A stretch of DNA of 64,000 nucleotides, taken from NCBI GenBank assembly GCA_022495995.1, contig JAFEMH010000988.1, forward strand, positions 62,001 through 126,000. The letters run 5' to 3'. A model generated the notes under the pieces. The model worked only from the letters and a program-made list of their open reading frames with translations, was not told the origin of the DNA and searched no databases. The stretch comes from Adenophora triphylla var. japonica. Taxonomy: Eukaryota; Streptophyta; Magnoliopsida; Asterales; Campanulaceae. The number at the start of each line of letters is the position of its first letter. The stretch's first letter is position 1. A program made the position numbers and the translations under genes. Positions 11,578 to 23,119 of this stretch are shown here, in pieces.

Positions 11578-12201
11578 ATTTGCAACGAAAACAAAAAAGA
11601 CATTGTTAACACATTTATATGGTTAGAAAGTGAAGAAAACTTACATTAACATTCGATGGTAGAGCATCCAAGATGAGCCTGCTGAATCTTTTGTCTTGAA
11701 CAAATATGTATGAATTTTTTTTTTTGGGAGAGAAATGATGGTAAGAGGAAGAGGAAGGAAAGGGAAGTAATTTTTTGGATGTAAAAAAATAATGAAGGAG
11801 GTGATTTATAAAAGGGTGAAAATGGATGAGAAAAACGTGAAAAAATTAATGAGGAGGAAGGTGAAAATTGATGAGATAGGGAGGGGGAAGGTGAAAATTG
11901 ATGAGTGAGGGGGTATACGAGTGTGAATAACAGTTGAGAAAAAAAAAATGGATTAAAGGTTACGGATGTAGATAACATTAGGAATTGAGTGTATGAATTT
12001 AGAAATAATATTGTCATTTCACTCTATGACATTTTCGAAGTTTTCAAATTACGGGCTTACTCAACAATTTTACGGGTTTATATAACAATTCTCTTCCTTA
12101 TGCCAAACCTGAACCCAAAACAGATTAACGGCCCAATAAACACCCATTTCAACTTCACACTCGAACCGATTAGAGCTTCCGTCGCCGCCGACGAATCAGC
12201 C
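11578..12201 (+). promoter_or_regulatory. Upstream region of the nitrilase gene
   Basis: This is AT-rich DNA with a long T/A-tract region (11710-11950). From about 12085 it matches 17040 onward, so that part is the upstream portion of the duplicated exon-1 block. An in-frame ATG at 12100 would add 34 residues to the nitrilase N-terminus. No certain TATA box was identified. Confidence 0.4.
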
Positions 12202-13620
12202 ATGGCCAGTTCTGTCCGCGTCGCCGCCGCTCAGATGACCTCTATCAATGATCTCGCCACCAATTACGCCACTTGCACTCGCCTTGTAAAGGTACACCGC
12301 AACTCTGTGTGTGAATAATGAATACTTGTGATTTGATTTGAAAGAATTGATCGAAGTTTGAATCTTGAGTTGGGGTTGGTAGCGTCGGAGCTCTGTTCTG
12401 GAAATTTGGACTAATTTCATTTCAATTCAATAATATGGCGTTTTTTTTCCTCCGAAATTGTTTGCTGGATATTCAATTTTGGAACTAGGTTAGATTGTTG
12501 TCTGTTGATATGTCCCTCCGTCCCATAATTCTAACAACCTATTATCATTTCTATCACTAACCTCAATAAGATTTACTTATTACTCCATTACTCTATCTTC
12601 TTACTTGGTTATCACCCATCCACTCCTCTCCCCCTCTTCTTCCTTGATTGACGATTTAGGAAGTTCAATGATTTTAAAATAATAATCTAGGAAATGGGAC
12701 AAACAAAAATGGCAAATGAAAACATCTCTATGGGACACAGGGAGTACTTATGAATGACTTTAGATGTTGACTTTTCTTATGAGCGTTAACTTTCATTTCC
12801 TATTGTGCGGTGACCCTCATTGGTTTGATATTAAGAGTCATGAGTCATGTCACTGGTTTACATGGAGTTCAAGAACATTTTGAGTCTTACCCTCAGTAGA
12901 AGCAGGCAATAGATCAAACCAAACTAGTCATGTGAATCTATTATGAGAGGGACAGGGGATGTTTCGTAGTAAGTACTCATATTGGTAGTGAGACCAGCTC
13001 ATGAGGCCCTTGGAGATTCGTCAGAAATGGGAGCCCTGGCAGGCTGGATTCTAATGGGCAACATGTTATTAAAAAGCTTGTGTGTTTTATGGGGATTTAG
13101 GTACATTGGAAATCAGAAGTTTGAGGAGGTTTGTCCTTGAGGGATTATGTAGTGGTCAGCCTCTTAAAGCTCACAAAGCATTAATTCCCTACCGTCCCCT
13201 TTCCTTAGTAGGGGTTACTTTTCACTTGGTACTTTCCTGACCTTTGCATTCTATGCCGATGAAGCAATATGACTGATAATACTATTGGCATTTATTTCTC
13301 CTATTAATCAACTCAGTGTATAGGGAAGAGGGAGGGAGATAATTTTTGGCTTCTTCACTTGGTAGTTGGCCCTAGCTTTACCTTCTTATTCAGATTTTCT
13401 TCCTATTCAGAATTTTCACATTGGCAATCAACTTCACTAGCATAATTCATCAGCATTTCTTCTTATTTATAGTAGATCATTAGTTATGGTAGATATAGTT
13501 GGAATTCAAATTACACAACGAGTAAATTAAACAATGAATCAAAGGGACAATCGCACATTCAACAATAACAAATGTAGTAAACCAGTAGTAAACAGTACAA
13601 TCAATTAAGCATAATCAGAT
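12085..13620 (+). repeat. Exon-1 duplication block, copy 1
   Basis: It matches 17040-18560 over the upstream region, exon 1, its donor and about 1.3 kb of intron. This copy keeps the ATG (12202). A Stowaway MITE inside (12513-12744) has lost part of its left end and about 30 inner bases compared with copy 2. Confidence 0.85.
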
Positions 13621-16600
13621 CACAAGAAAACTAAAGAGAAAGTTAGAAAACTTATCGAACAAATTAAGTCGCTTGAACAAGACTTTCCTAAAAGAAATTA
13701 TTGCCCCCTACTCATGCGACTTCGAGCTCTAGCAAATTCTTCCAAGGATAAAATGATCTACATAATACGTACCAAGAATAATGCTCATATACATCCCTTG
13801 CTTCTGCTATCACACTTCGTCTGACTTTCTCGCAATCTTACTATAGATCAAGAACTTTTATATCATTGGAAAAGGATATCAACCACGAGACGAAGGAAAC
13901 AAAAACGATCAAAGAAAACGGAGAAAAACGGAACAACGACATGCATGGGTTTGCATCAAGCGTCTGACTACCTTTTTCCTCCTATCATGTTTTCTACAAA
14001 TGATGTGTGTCATATATTCACCTCCTAGGTTTGGTTTTTTTTTTTCAAATAGTTATTAACTAGGATGAAAACTTTCCCATATTGCATTAAATTAATTGGG
14101 ACTCCTTTATCTAGTAATACACTTTTATGAGTTTTTGACTTCTTCTAATATTATAAGAAAGTCTAATTTAACTACTTAAAGTATCCCAAAGAAATTAGAA
14201 TTACTTAAGTTAAATTACATGCAACATTAAACTATATAAGACTTTTAAACATGCAAATAAAGAGTAATCATTCATGAATAAATTTGTTTATGTTTACCTT
14301 AGGCACTTGAAAGTATGTGGGACAACCCAATTGGACTTATAGCTCATTTTTGAGATACTTATAGTAAGTACTTATTAGTAGTAAGTTAAAGTTGAATGGT
14401 GTAATTGTCTAAATGTCTGTATCTAACCATGATTAACCAAACCCACTTACTGTTAATAATCTTTGACATTATGACTAAGATTATGAGTATATTTTTATTG
14501 GTGCAACTAAGATTATGAGCATATGAGACACATTCAAGTTCGATTGAAATCTATAAAAAAGATCTTATGCCTAAAAATGTGATAGCTAATGATTATAATG
14601 ATATCAAGGATAGCACAATTGACCTTTAATTTTAACCAAAGAACTTGAATTTGTTCTTATTCAGAAATTCAGGCTGGGATGAGAGTTTATTCTTTATGAT
14701 TCACACAAGAAATGATCGTTTGATGAATGAGGTGATCAGAGTTAGGGTTAAAGTAGGAGTTGCGCCCATTGAGGATAAAATGAGGGAGAATCGTCTAAGG
14801 TAGTTTGGTCACGTGAGACGGAGATCGAGTGATGCACCGATTGGAGGCCTGAAGAGTGCAGAAATGATAAAATGGTGAGGGGTGGGGGAAGATCTAAGCA
14901 AACTTGGATTAGGGTGATTGAAAATGATATGAATTTACTTGGATTGGATAAAAATATGGCGTTGAAGAGGCGGAGTGGAGGAGAAAAATTCATGTGGGTG
15001 ATGAGGGTTGTTTTTTTTATTATTATTATTTATATTTTTCCTATCTATTATATATTTATTTTGTTATTATCACTATTTTTATTTATCTTCTTCTCGTCTT
15101 TTCATTTTCTAATTTTTTTTATTAATTTGTTTCTTTCCCACCTATTTCTTCTTTTAACTTATTTTTTTCTTCTTATATCTTTCATTTGGGAGAGGGCGAG
15201 CCTTGACGCAATGGTTAAGTTGCTCCTTTGGTGACCATAAGGTCACGGGTTCGAACCTTGGCGAACAGACTCTTGGCAATTGTCAGGGGAAGGCTCTAGC
15301 AAATGGTTCCTTCTCCCAACCCCCTTTATATCTTTCATTTGGGACTAAGACTTTGTTGTTGTTGTTGTATTCAAAAGAAGTCCCAACTTAATTCAGTGAA
15401 GATCTCATAAAGAAGGTTCAATGTTGTAAAACAAGCTATGGGGTGGATAGGAACACTTAAAGACAAATTGACATGTTTCATGTTTAAGCCTGTCCTTGAA
15501 ATAGTCTAAAGGTGTTATTTGCTGCAAGTACAGTACCAATGTTAAACTTTGAATGAGATCAAGTTTTTTAGACAAGAAGCTAGCAATGCATCTTTAGAGA
15601 TGGCCAATTGAGTGTTATTGTTTTCCACTATTAAAGAGATAGTGTTATTATTTAAAAGCACTCATAAAAGCGGATTAGGAAGTATGGCCGATAAGCGTCA
15701 ATGTTTCAATGGATATTGCTATCATAGCCTTTGTCTTGTTGTTACAAACAAAGGCCTCTACGTCTAAAGGCATTTGGTTCAAGACACGGTTCACCTAGCA
15801 GGTGGGGGTTTGCGTTTCCTAACTCATGTAGTGGGTTAACCTGGATGGTAACAATTTTTAAAGCATGGTTTGGGCAGTCTCTACTTATCTTTTCCCTATG
15901 GATTTGTTGGGGATTGTTGGAAATATTATCTTTGATATCAGTGATTAAAGTTGTAATGTTAACCTTGGGTATAAGCCATTTAGTGGTAAAAGAATTATAA
16001 TTCAAATACATACGAATATGAAACTTTCTTATTAAAGATTTTAAAATATTCGATACTTTGTGATATTATCTTGGATAAGTTTTATCCAATTTAATCAAAG
16101 TGCAAATATTTTTTTATTATCTTTATGATTAAGATAATTTTATATGCACGTCTATTTTTTTTTAATTTAATATTGCATGTACTTTAGCTCAAGTTAGAAA
16201 TCCCTATTTAGTTGGATACTTTAAGTAGTTAAATTAGATTTCTCATAATAATAGAAGAAGTCAAAAATCCATGTAATTTAGCTGAATTAAGTAATCCTTA
16301 TTTACTAGGGAAATAGACTTCATCCTAGTTAAAAATGTATTATTTTGGAAAAGAGGTCAAAACCTAGGAGGAGAATATAAGACAAACACACAAGTGGCAA
16401 AAGAAAAAAAGATAGTTGGCCGCATGGTGTGAACCATGTGAGCGTGTCGCTGCTCCATTCTCTTTTGTTTTCTTTGCTCATTTTTGTCACCTCTGTAACG
16501 TGGTTGATATCATTTTCCAATGATATCAAAATCCTTACTCCATGGTGAGATTGCGAGAGACTCATGCTAAGTGAATTAGTAGCCGCATGTGGATAAGTAT

Positions 16601-19600
16601 CTGTAAACATTGTTCTTGGTACGTATTTTGAAATCGTTTTATCCTTAGAAGAATTTGCCAGTACCCAAAATCGTACAAGTATGAGCTAATACTTTGATAT
16701 CTAGCCCATGGGCTCTAGGGTCCTCAGCCCGAATATATCAACGTCATTCATTTTTTAATTTGAAAATTGCATTATATAAAAAAATATTATTAAAATACGT
16801 TGTATTTTTTTAAACACTAATGAATAAGTTGATTTATTTGATACAAAAGGATAAAGCTCGTTACATTTAAGAATAATTATTCCTTTTTTACGCTAATTTT
16901 TCTTGAGTCTGATAAACAACTATCAGACCATCGAGGAGCCTTAGAGTAATTCTCTCCATAACAAAACTCTAACCCGAATACGAACTGATCCAAGTACAAT
17001 TAGAGATGGGATTTTGTTGAAATTACCATCATACTGCCATTCATTATACCAAAACTGAACCCAAAACTGATTAACGGCCCAATAAACACGCATTTCAACT
17101 TCACACTCGAGCCGATTAGAGCCTCCGTCGCGGCCGACGAATCAGCCACGGCCAGTTCTGCCCGTGTCGCCGCCGCTCAGATGACCTCTATCAATGATCT
17201 CGCCGCCAATTACGCCACTTGCACTCGCCTTGTAAAGGTACACCGCAACTCTGTGTATGATTATTGAATACTTGTAATTTGATTTGAGAGAATTGATCGA
17301 AGTTTGAATCTTGAGTTGGGGTTGGTAACGTCAGAGCTTTGTTCTGGAAATTTGGACTAATTTCATTTCAATTCAATCATATGGCGGTTTTTTTTTTTTT
17401 AGAAATTGTTTGCTGGATATTCAATTTTGGAACTAGGTTTGATTGTTGTCTGTTGATATGTACTCCCTCCGTCCCATAATGATAATCCCATTTGACTATT
17501 CAAACATTCTAACAACCTATTTTAATTTCTATCACTAACCTTAGTAAGATTTACTTATTACTCCATTATTCTATCTTCTTACTTGGTTAGCTCCCATCCA
17601 CTCCTCTCTCCCTCTTCTTCCTTATTGACGATTTAGGAAATTCAATGATTTTAAAATAATAATCTTGGAAATGGGACAATCTTTTTGGGACAAACAAAAA
17701 TGGCAAATGAAAACATCTCTATGGGACGTGGGGAGTACTTATGAATGACTTTAAATGTTGACTTTTCTTATGAGCGTTAACTTTCATTTCCTATTGTGCG
17801 GTGACCCTTATTGGTTTGATATTAAGAGTCATGACACTGGTTTTTATGGAGTTCAAGAACATTTTGAGGTCTTACTCTCAGTGGAAGCAGGCAATAGATC
17901 AAACCAAAGTGCTCATGTGAATCTATTATGAGAGGGACAGGGGATATTTTGTAGTAAGTACTCCGAGATTCGTCAGAAATGGGAGCCCTGGCAGGCTGGA
18001 TTCCATTGGGCGACATGTTATTAAAAAGCTTGTGTGTTTTATGGAGATTTAGGTACATTGCGAATCAAATGTTTGAGGTTTGTCCCCGAGGGATTATGTA
18101 GTGGCCAGCCTCTTAAAGCTCACGAAGCATTCATTCCCTCCCGAGTCTCGTCCCCTTTTCTTAGTAAGGGGTACTTTTCACTTTTTACTTGATACTTGCC
18201 TGACCTTGTAGTCTATGCCGATGAAGCAACATAACTGAAAACTATTGGCATTTATTTCACCTATTATTCAATTTCAGTGTATAGGAAAGAGGGAGGGAGA
18301 GAATCTTTGGCTTCTTCACTTGGTAGTTGGCACTTGTTTTACCTTCTTATTCAGAATCTTCACATTGGCAATCAACCTCACTAGCATAATTCATCAGCAT
18401 ATCTTCTTATTCATAGTAGATCATTAGTTATGGTAGATATAGTTGGAATTCAGATTACACAACGAGTAAATTAAACAATTAATCAACGGGAGAATCGTAC
18501 ATTCAACAATAAAAAAGTGTTGTAAACCAGTAATAAGTAATCAATAGTACAAGCAATTAAGCACGTCTAAGTAATAACAGTAATAAGTAATCAATATTGC
18601 ATGTAGTTTAGCTCAAGTAAGTAATCCTTATTTATTCGGATACTTTAAGTAGTTAAATTTAGACTTCTCATAATAATAGATGAGGTCAAAAATCCATGTA
18701 ATTTAGCTTAAGTAAGTAATCCTTATTTACTAGGGAAATAAACTTCATCCTAGTTAAAAACTATCATTTTGGAAAAAAGTCAAAACCTAGGAGGAGAATA
18801 TAAGACAAACACATACATGGCAAAAGAAAGAAAGGTAGTCGGCCGCATGGTGCAAACCATGTGTGCGTGCCGCTGCCCCATTCTCTTTTGTTTTCTTTGC
18901 TCATTTTTGTCTCCTCTGTAACGTGGTTGGTATCATTTTCCAATGATATCAAAATCCTTACTCCATGGTGAGATTGCGCGAGACTCACACTAAGTGAAAT
19001 AGTAGCCGTATGTGGATCAGTACCTGTTAACATTGTTCTTGGTACGTATTATGAAATCGTTTTATCCTCGGAAGAATTTGCCAGTACCAAAAATTGTACA
19101 AATATGAGACAATACTTTGAGAAAAGTCTTGTTCACACTACCGATCTGTCTAATAAGTTTTCTTGTTATACAAATATGCTTAATTGCGTGTACTATTTAT
19201 TGTTGGTTTACTACAATTGTTACAGTTGAATGCATGATTGCTGATTTGATTAATTGTTTAATGGGACATTTACCAAAAACTCCTTATGAAAGATGAATTT
19301 TACAAAAAAGAAGAAAAAAAACACACAAGTTGAAAACTAGAAAAAACTCATTGAATATTACAAAAACTCCTTGGTATATTGAATGGGCAAAGTCATATAC
19401 GTGCTACCAAGGAAGGGAGTATAACTTTTTATAATTCCTACAAACCCCCTGTATTTATCATTTTTTTTACTCAGTTGTTTAACTGATAAATACATTTATC
19501 GGTTGTTTAATCAAACAATAAGCACAAAAATCCTTCAAAATAACTGATAAATTACATCGAAACAAGTGATAAATGTATTTATCAGTTAAACAATTGATAA

Positions 19601-22600
19601 ATGTAGCTTATAAATACGGGGCTTCGGAGGAATTATGAAAAGTTATAATCCCCTCGCTCGTAGCGCATATACTGAGTCTTCAGAGGAATTATGAAAAGTT
19701 ATTTCCTTCGCTGGCTTTTTTTTTTTTTTTTTTTGTGTGTTTTTGTAAATTTCGTTTTTAGACGAGGAGTTTTTTGTAGAATCATAACTTACGTGTTTTT
19801 TTTTTTTTTGTAAATTGCATCTTTTTGAGGGAGTTTTTTGGTAAAACTCCTTGTTTAATTTGCTCATTGCGTAATTTTATTCCAACATATATGCTACCAG
19901 GATATGCTTATATTAGGTGAAATCTTATTGCACCATGAAGTTGAATCTACTTATTGTTTCCGATCACCAAGAAATATAAAGCTATCTAGGTACTAGTGCG
20001 CAGACATGCATTTTGCCATTTTCTTTCTTTAATGACAAGAATTTACTGGCAGGAAGCTGCTTCTGTCGGGGCAAAAATGCTCTGCTTTCCGGAGAACTTC
20101 TCCTATGTTGGTGCCAAGTCTGGGGATAGTCTTAAGATTGCTGAACCTTTAGATGGCCCAATTATGAAAGGATATTGTTCTCTTGCAAGGTACTCCCTCT
20201 GTCTCTAAATGAATGTCGGAAAAAGTTTCAAATTAGATCTTGAGTAAGAGCAAATTTGAAACTTTTTTCGACATTCATTAGGGACGGAGGGAGTATCTTT
20301 TTGATGGATTAAGTTTCTATGTATATGTTTACTCCCTCCGTCCCAATATTATGATTACTTATTTCCTTTTTGGGTGTCCCAATGTTATGGTTACTAACCC
20401 AAAATTGGCAATGAGACCCACTTGTTATACTCGCAACAAAAAATTACCTACCCCACTTTCTCTCTCTTACTTTACTTTTCATACTCACAACACTTACTTT
20501 TTCCTTAAATTCCATGCATTCATATTTAGTAACCATAACATTGGGACGGAGGGAGTATGCGTGTGCGTGTAAATTGTCGATCAACTCTTATTCACCCCTG
20601 CCCTCTTATTGATCAAAGGTGTAACATACATTATAATGCAACTAGACATGACATTGGTATGATTGATTGAGGATTCCATCCGTGATCAGTAATATTCATT
20701 TTGCACTTAATTTCAGGGAGTCAAACATTTGGTTGTCACTTGGAGGGTTTCAAGAGAGAGGATCCGATGACAAACACTTGTGTAACACTCATGTTATAAT
20801 TGATGATGCTGGGAATATTAGAAATACATACCGGAAGATGCACTTGTAAGATATTTGTCCTTTTCTTTTGATTTCTCTCATTTTTTCAATTCAATTGAAG
20901 AATCATCACATATATTATAAGCAATTGGGCCAAAACTTAATTATCTCCATAGCTAACTATTTCTTCTACTCATAATATCTTTGGTCATGTTTGTAGATTC
21001 GATGTCGATGTTCCGGGGGGTGCAGTATATAAAGAGAGCAGCTTTACAGAGGCAGGTGTGTAGCTTTTACTTCTTTTATGCCTACTTTAAGAACTTTGAA
21101 ATTGATCATGTCACAATCTTTTTGGTCATAAAAAGTCCTATCTTTTTTTATTTTTTTCTTGATAATTTATTCATGTTATTATATTGGTATTCAAGATTTA
21201 TATGTTTACTCCTTTTGTCCCGGAATAAATGTCGCATTTGACTTGTCAACGTTTTTTTAAGGAAGATGCATTATTTGTTTGTACAATGTTACAATTGTAT
21301 TAAGTTTATTTCCTTATTAGAAGCGTGGCGTTTACTTTGGGACTGACAAAAAGGAAAGTGTGACATTTATTATGTGACAGAGGGAGTATTAGATTAGGGG
21401 GTAATGCTATTGTCCATGTGAAGTTATATATTACTACCTCCGCCCCAAAATGAATGTCCAAACATTTATAACATTCGAGAGGTGTTTGTTTATTGATTAA
21501 TAATTAGGGTAGTTTATTGGCCATGGAAAAGTTTAATAATTGCATTCTGTCTCATGTTTAGCCATCAAACTAGTTTTCCAGGAAAGGAAGTCGTTGCAGC
21601 GGACAGCCCAATTGGACGTTTGGGTCTGACAGTTTGCTATGATTTAAGATTCCCAGAGATTTATCAGCAGCTGAGGTTCCACCATGAAGCACAGGTATCA
21701 ATAATCTTTCACTGTCTTTTCTGTGAAATGAGTTATTCATATCTTCCAATCTGATCTGTAGGTTCTATTAGTACCTTCAGCATTTACAAAAGTAACTGGT
21801 GAGGCCCACTGGGAGATTCTTCTTCGTGCTCGTGCCATCGAGACTCAATGCTATGTATGATTTGCTCTCTCTTATGCTTGCTAAAATCAGTTACTCACCC
21901 TTTTCTTTTTTGCCTGTCCCTAAATATATGTCCTGTTTCTAAATAAGGAAAAAGACTTGGAGCAATTTTATCATTGTTCAAGCAATGTACAAACTAGTAA
22001 AGCACCTTCCTTAAAAACATTGAAAAGTCAAATGCGGCATTTATTTTTGGGATGGAAGGACTATTCCATTTTTTGATCTCCAATTTAACCTGTAACTTCA
22101 TTACGATCAAAGTCGGTAATCTATTACAGATGTCATATCAGGTCATAGCTGCTTCACAAGCTGGGAAGCATAGTGAAAATCGAGAAAGCTTTGGTGAAAC
22201 ATTAATTATCGATCCATGGGGAACTATTATTGGTCGTTTACAAGGTGAGCAAACTACTCTAGCAACACTAAGCCTGCTAGCTTCCCTACCAGAAACCAGT
22301 ATTTCCCTTCTTACTACTTGTGTTGTTCTTGAAAACATATTAAACTGAAATTATCTTTTGAGAAAATATATTCTCTGATCCATTCATTGAAGCTGTATTT
22401 TCCTTCTGTCAGACCGACTATCAACAGGAATTACAGTTGCAGATATTGACTTCTCACTTATTGATTCAGTTCGTGCAAAGATGCCAATTTCCCAGGTAAA
22501 AGTCTTTTAAGGAAAATAATGGTCTTGTGGATAAGCAGTCAAATTTAGCCATCAGTCTCTTTTTTAAGACTACAATTTTTTATTTTTTTCTTAAATATAT

Positions 22601-22756
22601 ATATAGGCTATGGAGTACAATGGACTTGCTATCAACAATAAAGATTCCTCGCTTCACATGAACTTAAATGTATGAGACAGATATTTGACATTTCCAATCA
22701 TTTTCCCTTTTCAGCATCGGAAGCCCATCGAGTTCTGGAAACAAGCCTCTCTATGA
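12202..22756 (+). CDS. Nitrilase-superfamily protein, probable deaminated glutathione amidase
   Basis: Nine exons are supported by GT..AG borders and frame: 12202-12291, 20053-20189, 20717-20845, 20997-21055, 21582-21694, 21762-21854, 22142-22244, 22413-22495, 22715-22756. They give about 282 residues, a full-length Nit1-type enzyme. The catalytic triad is Glu44 (CFPEN), Lys116 (RKMHLFD) and Cys157 ([11 protein letters not shown]). The family hydrolyses deaminated glutathione to alpha-ketoglutarate and Cys-Gly (metabolite repair); plant members act in cytosol and plastid. ATG 12202 gives a cytosolic-type start; an upstream in-frame ATG at 12100 could add 34 residues. Exon 2 ends in a splice donor altered by a Stowaway insertion, and intron 1 (7.8 kb) holds a second exon-1 copy. 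Confidence 0.9.
12513..12744. mobile_element. Stowaway MITE, left end eroded (block copy 1)
   Basis: The right end is GGGAG followed by TA. The left end begins TCCCTCCGTCCC and lacks the first bases seen in the sister copy at 17463. Confidence 0.7.
13640..14240 (+). repeat. Interspersed repeat R, copy 1
   Basis: Its reverse complement aligns with 18590-19140 and 16170-16690, sharing landmarks such as ACGTACCAAGAA, TCACATCATTGG-like tracts and CACCTCCTAGGTTT. Unclassified; no coding domain. It may be an LTR or a long nonautonomous element. Confidence 0.6.
14241..14734. other. Intronic AT-rich stretch, nothing recognised
   Basis: Part of nitrilase intron 1. It has a short internal echo (ACTAAGATTATGAG twice near 14475-14520) but no gene, TIR or LTR that I could support. 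Confidence 0.5.
14735..15371 (+). pseudogene. LINE ORF2 C-terminal remnant and 3' tail
   Basis: Broken frames encode [26 protein letters not shown] and then [20 protein letters not shown] with MALKRR. This is the terminal block typical of many plant LINE reverse-transcriptase proteins (RLRWFGHV...TWIEVVKNDLK...GL...). Stops and frame changes mark it as dead. A T-rich 3' UTR follows (15010-15191), interrupted by a SINE, and the tail ends in (TTG)n at 15353-15368. Confidence 0.75.
15192..15325 (+). mobile_element. tRNA-derived SINE (Au-like) inside the LINE tail
   Basis: The sequence has an A-box-like TTGACGCAATGGTTAAG and a B box GGTCACGGGTTCGAACC, in the order and spacing of a Pol III promoter. 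It closely resembles the Au family head. A 19-bp direct repeat, TTATATCTTTCATTTGGGA, flanks it at 15173-15191 and 15326-15344, as expected of a target duplication. Confidence 0.8.
15372..16169. other. Intronic stretch without recognised features
   Basis: Two opposite 89-codon frames near 15731-16011 are mirror artefacts of one AT-moderate region and show no domain. Nothing else is supported. Confidence 0.5.
16170..16690 (-). repeat. Interspersed repeat R, copy 2 (inverted)
   Basis: Closely matches 18590-19140 in the same orientation and 13640-14240 in the opposite one. The 93-codon minus frame here, like the 89-codon one in copy 3, arises from the shared repeat and has no known domain. Confidence 0.6.
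16691..17039. other. Intronic AT-rich spacer
   Basis: No gene, terminal repeat or RNA motif is seen between repeat R copy 2 and the second exon-1 block. Confidence 0.5.
17148..17237 (+). pseudogene. Second copy of nitrilase exon 1, start codon lost
   Basis: All 30 codons of exon 1 are present and open, with three amino-acid changes besides the start, and the donor AAG|GTACAC is kept. The start ATG has become ACG at 17148-17150 and the upstream in-frame ATG is also gone (ATA). The next Met is codon 12. A transcript starting here and joining exon 2 would lack the first strand of the nitrilase fold. It could be a dead copy or an alternative 5' exon. Confidence 0.8.
17463..17735. mobile_element. 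Stowaway MITE (block copy 2)
   Basis: It has CTCCCTCCGTCCCAT at the left, GGGACGTGGGGAG at the right, and TA on both sides. It is the orthologue of 12513-12744 within the duplication, so it predates the duplication. Confidence 0.8.
18590..19140 (-). repeat. Interspersed repeat R, copy 3 (inverted)
   Basis: About 85-90% alike by eye to copy 2. It begins directly after exon-1 block copy 2, whereas copy 1 of R follows block copy 1 in the opposite orientation. Confidence 0.6.
19263..19850. mobile_element. Mutator-type MITE with 9-bp target duplication
   Basis: Both ends carry an inverted repeat of about 85 bp built on ACCAAAAACTCC, TTTACAAAAAA, ACAC and AAAAAACTC. The outer limits are GGGACATTTACC and GGTAAAACTCC. 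TTGTTTAAT stands at 19254-19262 and again at 19851-19859, a 9-bp target duplication typical of Mutator-like elements. Internal GATAAATGTATTTATC palindromes add to its foldback character. It lies 200 bp before nitrilase exon 2. Confidence 0.75.
20193..20293. mobile_element. Stowaway MITE at the exon 2 splice donor
   Basis: Ends are CTCCCTCTGTCTC and AGGGACGGAGGGAG, flanked by TA at 20191-20192 and 20294-20295. It is 101 bp long and almost wholly self-complementary. The left TA is bases +2 and +3 of the nitrilase intron 2 donor (G-TA), so intron 2 now begins GTACTC. Confidence 0.9.
20332..20555. mobile_element. Stowaway MITE in nitrilase intron 2
   Basis: CTCCCTCCGTCCCAATATTATG at the left is mirrored by CATAACATTGGGACGGAGGGAG at the right, with TA on each side. 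Confidence 0.85.
21209..21386. mobile_element. Stowaway MITE in nitrilase intron 4
   Basis: CTCCTTTTGTCCC at the left and GTGACAGAGGGAG at the right, TA on both sides. Ends are diverged, so it is older than the exon 2 donor copy. Confidence 0.7.
21434..22065. repeat. Partial Stowaway-like ends in introns 4 and 6
   Basis: ACTACCTCCGCCCCAAAATG near 21434 is a lone left end in intron 4. CTGTCCCTAAATATATGTCC near 21917 and GGGATGGAAGGA near 22050 look like eroded ends of one element in intron 6. Exons 5 and 6 lie between them and are not affected. Confidence 0.45.
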
Positions 22757-22948
22757 ACATTTCAGAAAAAAAAATGGTACGCACAGATTCTTATTCCATT
22801 GGAGAATAATTGAAGGCACGTGATTTTATAGATTTGGCACAAAGTTATGTGAAAGCAGTTTTATTTAGTAAATTAAAGACCATTTTCCAGGTACATTATT
22901 AGTCCCTTATTACAGATTTACATTAAATGAAACCAAACTTGATAAATG

Positions 22949-23082
22949 CTCCCTCTGTTTCAAAATGAATGCCCAATTTATTTTTGAAATTTGATCAAAT
23001 TTCAAAAATATTTGGACATTTATTTTGGGACGGAGGGAGTACTTTAAAAAATATTTGGACATTCATTTTGGGACGGAGGGAG
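22949..23082. mobile_element. Stowaway MITE with duplicated right end
   Basis: CTCCCTCTGTTTC at the left; the right end GGGACGGAGGGAG-TA occurs twice (to 23039 and to 23082). The sister copy at 33923-34025 has one right end, so the extra piece arose after the block duplication. Confidence 0.75.
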
Positions 23083-23119
23083 TACAATAGATACTGTCTA
23101 TGCAGAGTAGAAGAAATTA

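Larger units (their letters stand above)
17040..18560 (+). repeat. Exon-1 duplication block, copy 2
   Basis: Direct-repeat partner of 12085-13620, lying inside intron 1 of the nitrilase gene. The two copies differ by scattered substitutions and small indels along their length. The block ends where an inverted repeat R copy begins near 18590. Confidence 0.85.

Noticed and set aside
15240..15256. B-box sequence considered as a tRNA gene
   Set aside because: No cloverleaf follows; body and 19-bp flanking repeats fit a SINE. The same holds for the B box in 23410-23608.
16329..19033. Similar minus frames (93 and 89 codons) as a paired gene family
   Set aside because: They belong to interspersed repeat R, have no known domain and are not conserved as codons by eye.
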